A DNA stretch of 41,250 nt from Flavobacterium macrobrachii (GTDB lineage Bacteria > Bacteroidota > Bacteroidia > Flavobacteriales > Flavobacteriaceae): NCBI RefSeq assembly GCF_014486675.1, contig NZ_JACTAC010000024.1:1-41250 (forward strand), read 5' to 3'. A program made the position numbers and the translations under genes. Below are positions 30,635 to 38,705 of this stretch, in pieces; the first letter of the stretch is position 1, and each line of letters starts with the position of its first letter. Under the pieces are notes generated by a model, which was not told the DNA's origin, searched no databases, and saw only the letters and a list, made by a program, of their open reading frames with translations.

Positions 30635-31549
30635 ATGAAAACCAAATCATTTCTAGTTTCGGCTTCGATGCTACTAGTAGCTATCAACGGAAACAGTCAG
30701 GAAGCAAAAAAACAACAAGACAAAAAAGTCATAAGATCAATGTGTGGTTGTTATGAAGTACAATTCAATTTTGCTGAAACATTTTCGTATCCAAAAGACA
30801 CTGCGAAGTATGTTCCATCAAAAACAAAGCACGAAAAAGCATTAGAATGGGTAGAATTATTAGAAGATACAGACAATAAAATTGTGCTACAACACATTCT
30901 GATAACAGGAAAAGAAGAAAACGACATTGTAAAACACTGGAGACAAGATTGGCTATTTGAAAACACAGAACTTTATAAGTTCAACAAAGAAACCAATTGG
31001 AAATACAAAAAACTTGATGCAAAAGAGGTAAAAGGCCAATGGACGCAGAAAGTATATCAAGTTGATGATAGTCCTAGATATGAAGGAAGCGGAACTTGGA
31101 TAAATGTTGACGGTAGAACTTTTTGGCAAAATACAACCGATGCACCGTTACCAAGAAGAGAACACACTAAAAGAGATGATTATAATGTTTTAAAAAGAAG
31201 AAATATCCATGAAATTACTTCTTATGGTTGGTTACACGAGCAAGATAATGACAAAATCATTCGTGATGAAAACGGAAAAGATTATGTTTTAGCTCAGGAA
31301 AAAGGTTATGATACCTATACCAAAGTTGATGACAGCAAATGCAACGTTGGTATAAATTGGTGGACAAAAAACAAAGAAGTTTGGAAAAAAGTTAGAGCAA
31401 AATGGGATGCTGAATTTGCTAAAGACAAGGATTTAACTTTAAAAAAATCAGTTGAAAAGAAACCACTTTTTATGCATTTATTTGATTTAAAAGCCGATGC
31501 TTCAACGGATGAAGTAAACAAAATAATTGATGATTTTATTGTAAAATAA
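30635..31549 (+). CDS. DUF6607-like secreted protein
   Basis: A 304-residue exported protein with a signal peptide ending near NGNSQ (about 22). Conserved-looking features are the MCGCYEVQFNFAETFSYPKD segment (about 36-55), HWRQDWLFENTELYKF, GSGTWINVDGRTFWQNTTDA and the tryptophan-rich NWWTKNKEVWKKVRAKWD. The pattern resembles the DUF6607 family. Function unknown. It is divergent from the haem-type receptor operon across a 110-bp control region, which suggests a joint role in haem or iron handling; that link rests on position alone. Confidence 0.72.
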   Translation: MKTKSFLVSASMLLVAINGNSQEAKKQQDKKVIRSMCGCYEVQFNFAETFSYPKDTAKYVPSKTKHEKALEWVELLEDTDNKIVLQHILITGKEENDIVKHWRQDWLFENTELYKFNKETNWKYKKLDAKEVKGQWTQKVYQVDDSPRYEGSGTWINVDGRTFWQNTTDAPLPRREHTKRDDYNVLKRRNIHEITSYGWLHEQDNDKIIRDENGKDYVLAQEKGYDTYTKVDDSKCNVGINWWTKNKEVWKKVRAKWDAEFAKDKDLTLKKSVEKKPLFMHLFDLKADASTDEVNKIIDDFIVK

Positions 31550-31564
31550 AAACAATTCAAAACT

Positions 31565-31909
31565 ATGTGTAATTTCAAAACACTCAATAAAACTTCAAAC
31601 GGAATTTTGCTTTTCTGTCCCAAAAATAGAACATTTAATCTTTCGTTTAGAAATTTAACTTTCAATTTCAACAGTGAGGAATTATATGATTTCATTGCTT
31701 TTATTGGAAAAATTGATTGTGATTATTGGGAAAATGAATATAAAAATTCGGTTTATCCCAAGAGAATTCCAATTCCAACATTTCAAACAAACTTTATTAT
31801 TTTGCTTGATCGTCAAGAAGTAGAAGAATTAAGGTTTTTATTAGATTTTGAAAAAAAAGATGAATTTTTGAAGTTACATCAAATTCAATACACATTGATT
31901 TTGAACTAA
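31565..31909 (+). CDS. DUF6686-like small protein
   Basis: A 114-residue protein that starts 15 bp after the DUF6607-like gene and is probably cotranscribed. It begins MCNFKTLNKTSNGILLFC and contains LTFNFNSEELYDFIAFIG, RIPIPTF and ILLDRQEVEELRFLL. This resembles DUF6686, small cytosolic proteins common in Bacteroidota; many relatives have extra cysteines here (CxxC) that this one lacks. No signal peptide. Function unknown. Confidence 0.65.
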   Translation: MCNFKTLNKTSNGILLFCPKNRTFNLSFRNLTFNFNSEELYDFIAFIGKIDCDYWENEYKNSVYPKRIPIPTFQTNFIILLDRQEVEELRFLLDFEKKDEFLKLHQIQYTLILN

Positions 31910-31942
31910 TAAAAAAGCGATTGAAAATTTCAATCGCTTTTT
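31910..31942. terminator. Bidirectional terminator before argS
   Basis: AAAAAGCGATTGAAA and TTTCAATCGCTTTTT form a nearly perfect stem with A and T runs on the outer sides, between two convergent genes. Confidence 0.88.
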
Positions 31943-31946
31943 GTTT

Positions 31947-33725
31947 TTACATTCTTTCTGGAACTTCTATTCCGAGTAAAGTAAATCCAGATTTTATAGT
32001 ATCGGCTACTTTTTTGGAAAGTTGTACACGAAAAATCTTTTTATCTAAATTGTCTTCACCTAAAATCGAAACCGATTGATAGAACGAATTGTATTCTTTC
32101 ACCAAATCATACGTATAATTTGCAATCAATGCCGGACTGTGATTTTGAGCTGCATTTTGAATTACTTCTGGATAAAGTTCAATCTGTTTGATTAATTCTT
32201 TTTCTTTATTATGAAGCACTTCGACTGGGCTAAGTGTGACAAAATCAAAATCGGCTTTACGTAAAATAGATTGAATTCTGGCATAAGTATATTGAATGAA
32301 CGGACCAGTATTTCCAGCAAAATCAACTGATTCTTCTGGGTTGAACAAAATTTGTTTTTTTGGATCAACTTTCAAGATATAATACTTCAACGCACCAAGT
32401 CCGATGATATTAAACAATTTTGCTTTTTCTTCATCAGAATAACCATCAAGTTTTCCCAATTCAGAAGCAATATCTCCAGCGGTTTTGGTCATTTCTTCCA
32501 TTAAATCATCGGCATCAACAACAGTTCCTTCACGTGATTTCATTTTTCCCGAAGGCAATTCTACCATTCCATACGACAAATGAAAAAGATTTTCTGCCCA
32601 TTCGAAACCAAGTTTTTTTAGAATCAAAAACAATACTTTAAAATGGTAATCTTGTTCATTCCCAACGGTGTAAACCATTCCGCCAACATCGGGAAAATCT
32701 TTTACACGCTGAATTGCAGTTCCAATATCTTGTGTCATATAAACGGCAGTTCCATCAGAACGCAACACGATTTTTCTATCCAATCCGTCAGAAGTTAAGT
32801 CAATCCAAACCGAACCATCAGGATCTTTTTCAAAAATTCCTTTTTCTAATCCAAATTGAACGACTTCTTTTCCTAATAAATAGGTATTTGATTCATAATA
32901 ATAACTGTCGAAATTAACTCCAAGATTTTTATAGGTTTGTGCAAAACCATCATAAACCCATTGGTTCATTTTTTTCCAAAGCTCGATTACTTCTGGTTTT
33001 CCAGCTTCCCAATCTAAAAGCATTTGTTGTGCTTCTAATATAATTGGAGCTAATTTTTTTGCTTCTTCTTCTGTTTTTCCTTCAGAAATTAAAGTCTTAA
33101 TTTCAGATTTATATTGTTTATCAAAAGCTACGTAAAAATTTCCAACCAGTTTATCACCTTTCAAACCAGCTGTTTCAGGCGTTTGTCCGATTCCGAATTT
33201 TTGCCAAGCTAACATTGATTTACAAATATGAATTCCTCTATCGTTGATGATTTGGGTTTTATACACTTTTTTGCCCGAAGCTTTGATGATTTCGGCAACT
33301 GCATATCCTAAAAGATTATTACGAACGTGACCAAGATGTAAAGGTTTATTGGTATTTGGCGAAGAATATTCAACCATTACCGCCTTTTCATTTGGCGAAG
33401 CCGAAACTAATCCAAAGGTTTCATTATCTTTTATTTCGTTGAAAAAATTAAGATAATAAGCATCCGAAATTACTAGGTTCAAAAACCCAGAAACTACGTT
33501 AAAACAAACAACTTCCTGAGTGTTTTCGACTAAATATTGACCAATTTTAGTACCAATTTCAACAGGGTTCCCTTTGATTACTTTCAGTAACGGAAAAATC
33601 ACCATCGTAATATCGCCTTCAAAATCTTTCCTGGTTTGTTGAAATTCAATTTTTTCAACAGCTGTATTGAAAACTAATTCAATAGATTTTTTGATGTGTG
33701 GCAATATAATTTCGGATACATTCAT
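31947..33725 (-). CDS. argS: Arginyl-tRNA synthetase
   Basis: A 592-residue class I synthetase that charges tRNA-Arg in the cytosol. The N-terminal Arg-tRNA-specific domain (about 1-90) is followed by the HIGH-type signature SSPNTNKPLHLGHVRNNLLG (about 121-140), the KMSKS-equivalent GKMKSREGTVVDADDL, and the C-terminal DALR anticodon-binding domain ending GFTLLGIEVPERM. The start at 33725 was chosen over an ATG 27 codons upstream because MNVSEIILPHIKKSI is the normal family N-terminus and because the promoter -7 box would lie inside the longer form. Confidence 0.96.
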   Translation of the reverse strand: MNVSEIILPHIKKSIELVFNTAVEKIEFQQTRKDFEGDITMVIFPLLKVIKGNPVEIGTKIGQYLVENTQEVVCFNVVSGFLNLVISDAYYLNFFNEIKDNETFGLVSASPNEKAVMVEYSSPNTNKPLHLGHVRNNLLGYAVAEIIKASGKKVYKTQIINDRGIHICKSMLAWQKFGIGQTPETAGLKGDKLVGNFYVAFDKQYKSEIKTLISEGKTEEEAKKLAPIILEAQQMLLDWEAGKPEVIELWKKMNQWVYDGFAQTYKNLGVNFDSYYYESNTYLLGKEVVQFGLEKGIFEKDPDGSVWIDLTSDGLDRKIVLRSDGTAVYMTQDIGTAIQRVKDFPDVGGMVYTVGNEQDYHFKVLFLILKKLGFEWAENLFHLSYGMVELPSGKMKSREGTVVDADDLMEEMTKTAGDIASELGKLDGYSDEEKAKLFNIIGLGALKYYILKVDPKKQILFNPEESVDFAGNTGPFIQYTYARIQSILRKADFDFVTLSPVEVLHNKEKELIKQIELYPEVIQNAAQNHSPALIANYTYDLVKEYNSFYQSVSILGEDNLDKKIFRVQLSKKVADTIKSGFTLLGIEVPERM

Positions 33726-33744
33726 GATTATTAATTTAAGTTGG

Positions 33745-33752
33745 CAAAGATA
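33745..33752 (-). promoter_or_regulatory. TAnnTTTG -7 element of argS
   Basis: The minus strand reads TATCTTTG, a perfect -7 match about 20 bp before the argS start; it supports the shorter reading of the gene. Confidence 0.55.
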
Positions 33753-33925
33753 AGGATTAATCAAAATAGTTATACAAGATTTTAATATCGAACAAAAATG
33801 ACACAACTGTAAATAATTTTGTAAGTTTTATATATTGTTTTTTGTTTGTTTTATGTATTTCATCGATTTTTTTTGCGTTTTAACGTTAATATGTGCAATA
33901 TTTGTCATGTCAAAATCCCCAAATT

Positions 33926-36900
33926 ATGAAGAAGCTATTACTCTTATTTACTTTGTTATTATCTGCAGTTGGATTATCACAGCCAATATCTGTTAGTTCA
34001 ACAAGTCATACAGTACCACAACTAGTTAATAACATACTTATTAACTCACCATGTGTTTCTGCAAGTAATATTAGTTGGAAAACTGGTACAAATTTTAGTT
34101 CAACGAACGGAATTGGTTTTTTCCAAAATACGAATCCAAATTTTCCTTTACAAAGTGGAGTTGTATTGAGCACAGGAAACGCCTCTAATGCAGCAGGTCC
34201 AAATTCAACAATGTTAAATGATGGTACCAATGCTTGGACCGGTGATGCAACTTTAGAGGCAACACTAGCAGCTGCAGGAATACCAATGACTTCTTCAAAC
34301 GCTACCGTTTTAGAATTTGATTTTACACCAATTTCTACTAACTTTAGTTTTGATTTTGTATTTGCATCAGAAGAATACGGTAACTTTCAATGTCAATATT
34401 CTGATGCTTTTGCTTTTTTGTTAACAAATCTCAATACAGGAGAAACTACAAATTTGGCAGTTGTTCCAAATACAAATGATCCAATTTCTGTAATTACGAT
34501 TAGAGATTTTTTATACAATTCATCATGTCCATCATCTAACCAACAATTTTTTGGTAGATTTAATGGTGGTTCCAATGCAAATTCTTCTGCTATAAATTTT
34601 AATGGACAAACAAAAGTTTTAACAGCTTCTTCTGTTTTAACAGCTGGTGTTCCTTATCACATAAAATTAGTAATTGCTGATAGACTTGATTATCAATCAG
34701 ACTCAGCAATATTTATTTCCTCAAATAGTTTTAATATTGGACAAGATGTTCTTGGAGAAGACTTGACAATAGCTAATAATACCGCTTTGTGTGTAGGAAG
34801 TCAGTACACTATTGAAACTGGACTAGATGAAAATGCATACACTTTTGTATGGAAACATGGCGAAGATATATTGGTAGGAGAAACAGAACCAAATTTAACA
34901 ATTTCTCAAGCTGGAACTTACAGTGTTACTTATCAAAATATGCTTGGAGCATGTTCAGCTGTTACCAACACGATAACAATTGAATATACATCTCAAATTT
35001 CGACTTTAACACCATACAGTTTATATCGTTGTAATACTGGTGCGTCAAGTTATACTTATAACTTGGCTTCAAACACACCTATTTTACTCTCTGGTTTAAA
35101 TCCAAGTACATTGGTAACATATCATGCTTCACAATCTGAGGCAAATTCAAATAGTAATCCTTTACCTCTTCAATATACAGTTTCTTCAAATACAACTATT
35201 TTTGCAAGAGTTCAGGTTCCAAGTGGATGTTTTGTGGTGAAAACATTTCAGCTATTAACTGCGCCTGCACCTGTAGCAAATCAGCCTAATAATTTGATAA
35301 AATGTGAAACAACTTTTGGAGGCAATACTGCAATTTTCAATTTGATTAATTTAAGAAGTACAATATTAGGAAATCAATCTCCTCAAATTTATACCGTTAC
35401 TTTTCACACATCTCAACTAGATGCGACTAACAATAACAACCCAATTAGTCAAGGAACTTTTTTAAACAATACAACTTTTTACCAATCAACTGATAGAACT
35501 ATATTTGTTAGAGTTCAAAATACAAGTGATCCAGACTGTTTTAGTTTAACAAGTTTTGAACTTATTGTAAATCCATTACCTATAGTTGATGAACTTGAAG
35601 ACATAACAGTTTGTACAGAATATATTCTACCAACAATTACTAATGGTAATTATTTCTCGGCTCCAAATGGAGGTGGAACACCAATGTTTGCCGGTGATGT
35701 TATAACCGAAACTAAAACAATTTATATCTTTAACCAACCTGATGGACCAAATACATGTTCTTCCAGTAGTTCATTCATTGTAACTATTATTGACATTGAT
35801 AATTTTGCTCCAGATGACGTTTTTAATTGTGGTAATTACACTTTACCTGCTTTATCTAAAGGAAAATATTATACTCAACCTGGAGGAAATGGAACCCAAA
35901 TAAATGCTGGAACCGTTATCAGTTCAACTCAAACTATTTATTTTTTCTATCAAACTACTGTGGAACCAATATGTACAGTTGATGACAGCTTTACTGTAAC
36001 TATATCTCCAACTATTGAAGCTGGAAACAGACCAGATATTTTTGAATGTACATCGTATACTTTGCCTCCATTAACTGTTGGTAAATATTTCACACAATCT
36101 AATGGAAATGGAAATGAAATTCCAGCAGGAACTGTTATAACAGCTAATCAAACAATATATGTTTTTGCTACAACTGGTGGAGATAACCCTTGTACAGATC
36201 AAGATATATTTGGCGTTTTTATTGGAATCAATCAACCTGCAAATATTAATCAGTGTAATGGATATACACTACCAAATTTACCAGTTGGGAAATATTACAC
36301 TGGACCAAACGGTACAGGACAAATTATACCTGCAGGTACAGTTATAAATACTAACTCAACTATTTATATTTATGCACCAACCAGTAGTGGACAAAATAAT
36401 TGTACTGAAAATTTATTTTTTACTCTAACTTTCTCACAACCACCAGTCGATGTTTTAGAAAATGTTTCTGCTTGTGAAAACTATACATTACCTTCTATTA
36501 CAAATGGAGATTATTACACTGGAATCAATGGAACTGGAACTATGCTAAATGCTGGTGATATCATTTCATCGACTCAAACGATTTATATCTTTGAAAGATT
36601 AAATTCTAGTTGCGCTAATCAATCTAGTTTTACTGTTATGATTAACTCTTTACCTGCTATTGACTCAAGAGCTGATATTGATATTTGCGATCAATATATT
36701 TTGACACAATTAAATGTTGGAAATTATTTTACTGAACCAAATGGAGGTGGAACAATGCTTCCTGCAGGAACAGTTATCACTTCAAGCCAAAGAATATATA
36801 TTTATGCTGTAACAAATACAACTCCTCAATGTAGTAAAGAAAATAGCTTTCAAATCAATGTTTTTTCAACAACCGCAGATCAACCAAGTAATGTAGAAGT

Positions 36901-38554
36901 TTGTGATAGCTATATTTTACCTTCACTTTCTTTAGATAATCATTACTATACTGCAACTGGTGGTCCAAACGGTTCTGGTATTGAATTAGCCGCTGGTTCT
37001 GTAATTACTAGCACGCAAAATATATATGTATATAAAGAAGCTTTAATTAGAACTTCATTTTCTTGTAGCGCAGAGAATATGTTTACTGTTACAATAAACC
37101 ATACTCCTGTAATTAATCCTATATCAAATGTTAATGCTTGTAATTCTAATGAACTACCTGCCTTAACTGTTGGTAATTATTATACTGGACCAAATGGAAC
37201 AGAAACTATGCTTCCAGTAGGAACGGCAATTACTTCTCCACAAACAATATATGTCTATGCAGAAACAGGTACAACACCAAATTGTCAAAGTGAAAAAAGC
37301 TTTTATGTAAACGTGTTCAACGTAGATGAATTACCTAATATAACGACTTGTGAAAACTATATTTTACCAAATTTAACTATTGGTAAATACTACACTGGTT
37401 CCAATGGAACTGGCACACAATTATTCCCAGGTCAAGTTATAAATCAAACTCAGACAATATATATTTATCTTGAAGCTAATTTTTTACCAGTGTGTAGTGA
37501 CGAAAGTTCATTCATAGTAACAATTATTGATACTCCTGTTGCTAATAACGTAGCTTTAACTTCAAGAACTGTTTGTGATGAAGATGGAACTAACGATGGA
37601 ATTACTTTATTTGATTTATCTTCATTAAATTCAGAAATTTTGGGAAGTCAAATTGGAAGTGAATTCAACATACAATATTTTGAAAACAATGCTGATGCTT
37701 TGGCTCAAACTAATGCAATTACCTCAACAGAATTAACATCTGTATTTGTTAGAGTAAGTAATACATTAGCTCCAAATTGTTTTGACATAAAACCAATTAC
37801 AATTATTGTAAACAAATTACCTGAACCAACTCCGCTTGATGGCTACGTTTGTATTGATAATGAAACAGGAAATCTTTTAAAATCATATACAATCTATAGT
37901 GGTTTAAGCGCTACAAAACATACATTTGTTTGGAAAAATGAAAACGGCGAAATTGTAGGCACAAACACTGCTTATACCGCAGTTTCCCCAGGAATATACA
38001 CCATCGTTGTTACAAATATCTTAACTGGATGTTCATCAGAAGTAATTGAAGTTACTGTACAACAATCTGAACCTGCGGAAGTAACTTATGTTGTTGAGGA
38101 TGATTTTTCTGATAGTCAAAGAATTATTATAACTGCAACCGGTTTAGGTGGAGATTATGAATACCAATTAGATAATGGTCAATTTCAAGACAGTAATATT
38201 TTTGAAAATGTAACATCTGGAATTCATACCATAACTGTTAGAGATAAAAACGAATGTGGTTCAACAACTATCCAAGCATTGGTAATTAATTATCCAAAAT
38301 TCTTTACTCCAAATGGCGATGGCTATAACGATACTTGGAATATTGGAGATTTAAAAAATCAAACAAATGCTGTAATCATGATTTATGACCGATATGGCAA
38401 AGTTCTTAAGCAAATAAGACCAAATGGTCAAGGTTGGGACGGAACTTATAACGGAAATCAAATGAACTCTGACGATTATTGGTTTACAGTTTCATACACA
38501 GATGAAGACCAACAACAGCGTGAATTCAAATCCCATTTCGCTATGAAGCGATAA
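33926..38554 (+). CDS. T9SS-secreted repeat protein with choice-of-anchor L domain
   Basis: A 1542-residue surface or secreted protein. A signal peptide (MKKLLLLFTLLLSAVGLSQ) is followed by a choice-of-anchor L-type domain (about 30-260, FDFVFASEEYGNFQCQYSDA, FAFLLT). A middle part has Ig-like segments; from about residue 560 to 1205 nine tandem repeats of roughly 70 residues each show the pattern C-x3-Y-x-LP-x-L-x3-G-x-YY...GT-x3-AG-x-VI...TIYIY...C...SF-x-V. The end (FFTPNGDGYNDTWNIGDLKN...FAMKR) is a gliding-motility-associated type B sorting domain, so export uses the type IX system. The start at 33926 begins the signal peptide; an ATG 11 codons upstream is not needed. Probably an adhesin; ligand unknown. 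Confidence 0.88.
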   Translation: MKKLLLLFTLLLSAVGLSQPISVSSTSHTVPQLVNNILINSPCVSASNISWKTGTNFSSTNGIGFFQNTNPNFPLQSGVVLSTGNASNAAGPNSTMLNDGTNAWTGDATLEATLAAAGIPMTSSNATVLEFDFTPISTNFSFDFVFASEEYGNFQCQYSDAFAFLLTNLNTGETTNLAVVPNTNDPISVITIRDFLYNSSCPSSNQQFFGRFNGGSNANSSAINFNGQTKVLTASSVLTAGVPYHIKLVIADRLDYQSDSAIFISSNSFNIGQDVLGEDLTIANNTALCVGSQYTIETGLDENAYTFVWKHGEDILVGETEPNLTISQAGTYSVTYQNMLGACSAVTNTITIEYTSQISTLTPYSLYRCNTGASSYTYNLASNTPILLSGLNPSTLVTYHASQSEANSNSNPLPLQYTVSSNTTIFARVQVPSGCFVVKTFQLLTAPAPVANQPNNLIKCETTFGGNTAIFNLINLRSTILGNQSPQIYTVTFHTSQLDATNNNNPISQGTFLNNTTFYQSTDRTIFVRVQNTSDPDCFSLTSFELIVNPLPIVDELEDITVCTEYILPTITNGNYFSAPNGGGTPMFAGDVITETKTIYIFNQPDGPNTCSSSSSFIVTIIDIDNFAPDDVFNCGNYTLPALSKGKYYTQPGGNGTQINAGTVISSTQTIYFFYQTTVEPICTVDDSFTVTISPTIEAGNRPDIFECTSYTLPPLTVGKYFTQSNGNGNEIPAGTVITANQTIYVFATTGGDNPCTDQDIFGVFIGINQPANINQCNGYTLPNLPVGKYYTGPNGTGQIIPAGTVINTNSTIYIYAPTSSGQNNCTENLFFTLTFSQPPVDVLENVSACENYTLPSITNGDYYTGINGTGTMLNAGDIISSTQTIYIFERLNSSCANQSSFTVMINSLPAIDSRADIDICDQYILTQLNVGNYFTEPNGGGTMLPAGTVITSSQRIYIYAVTNTTPQCSKENSFQINVFSTTADQPSNVEVCDSYILPSLSLDNHYYTATGGPNGSGIELAAGSVITSTQNIYVYKEALIRTSFSCSAENMFTVTINHTPVINPISNVNACNSNELPALTVGNYYTGPNGTETMLPVGTAITSPQTIYVYAETGTTPNCQSEKSFYVNVFNVDELPNITTCENYILPNLTIGKYYTGSNGTGTQLFPGQVINQTQTIYIYLEANFLPVCSDESSFIVTIIDTPVANNVALTSRTVCDEDGTNDGITLFDLSSLNSEILGSQIGSEFNIQYFENNADALAQTNAITSTELTSVFVRVSNTLAPNCFDIKPITIIVNKLPEPTPLDGYVCIDNETGNLLKSYTIYSGLSATKHTFVWKNENGEIVGTNTAYTAVSPGIYTIVVTNILTGCSSEVIEVTVQQSEPAEVTYVVEDDFSDSQRIIITATGLGGDYEYQLDNGQFQDSNIFENVTSGIHTITVRDKNECGSTTIQALVINYPKFFTPNGDGYNDTWNIGDLKNQTNAVIMIYDRYGKVLKQIRPNGQGWDGTYNGNQMNSDDYWFTVSYTDEDQQQREFKSHFAMKR
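35596..37536 (+). repeat. Nine tandem ~70-residue coding repeats
   Basis: Within the T9SS protein, nine consecutive modules begin with a Cys-x3-Tyr-x-Leu-Pro pattern and contain a GxYYTxPNGxGT-like turn and TIYIY strand. The seventh has an insertion (YYTATGGPNGSG). Modules have diverged well, so the array is old rather than recently expanded. Paired cysteines at the start and late in each module could form one disulphide per repeat. Confidence 0.85.
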
Positions 38555-38572
38555 CCTACATAAACCATGTTT

Positions 38573-38605
38573 TAGAAAACTCTCAATTTTTTTGAGAGTT
38601 TTTTT
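38573..38605 (+). terminator. Terminator after T9SS protein gene
   Basis: AAAACTCTCAA and TTGAGAGTTTT form an 11-bp stem with a T-rich loop, followed by a T run. Confidence 0.88.
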
Positions 38606-38705
38606 ATTTATTTTCTGTAATAAAAAAGAGTTGTAGCAGTCTATTAAGCAACATTTAACAATTGTTAAATAGTAAACATTCAAAATATCTAATCATCATC
38701 AAAAA

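Noticed and set aside
33726..33806. Longer argS start 27 codons upstream
   Set aside because: The extension is unlike the family N-terminus and contains the predicted promoter -7 box.
35596..37536. CRISPR or DNA-level satellite array
   Set aside because: The periodicity is of about 210 bp, diverged in DNA and conserved as protein modules in a single long frame.
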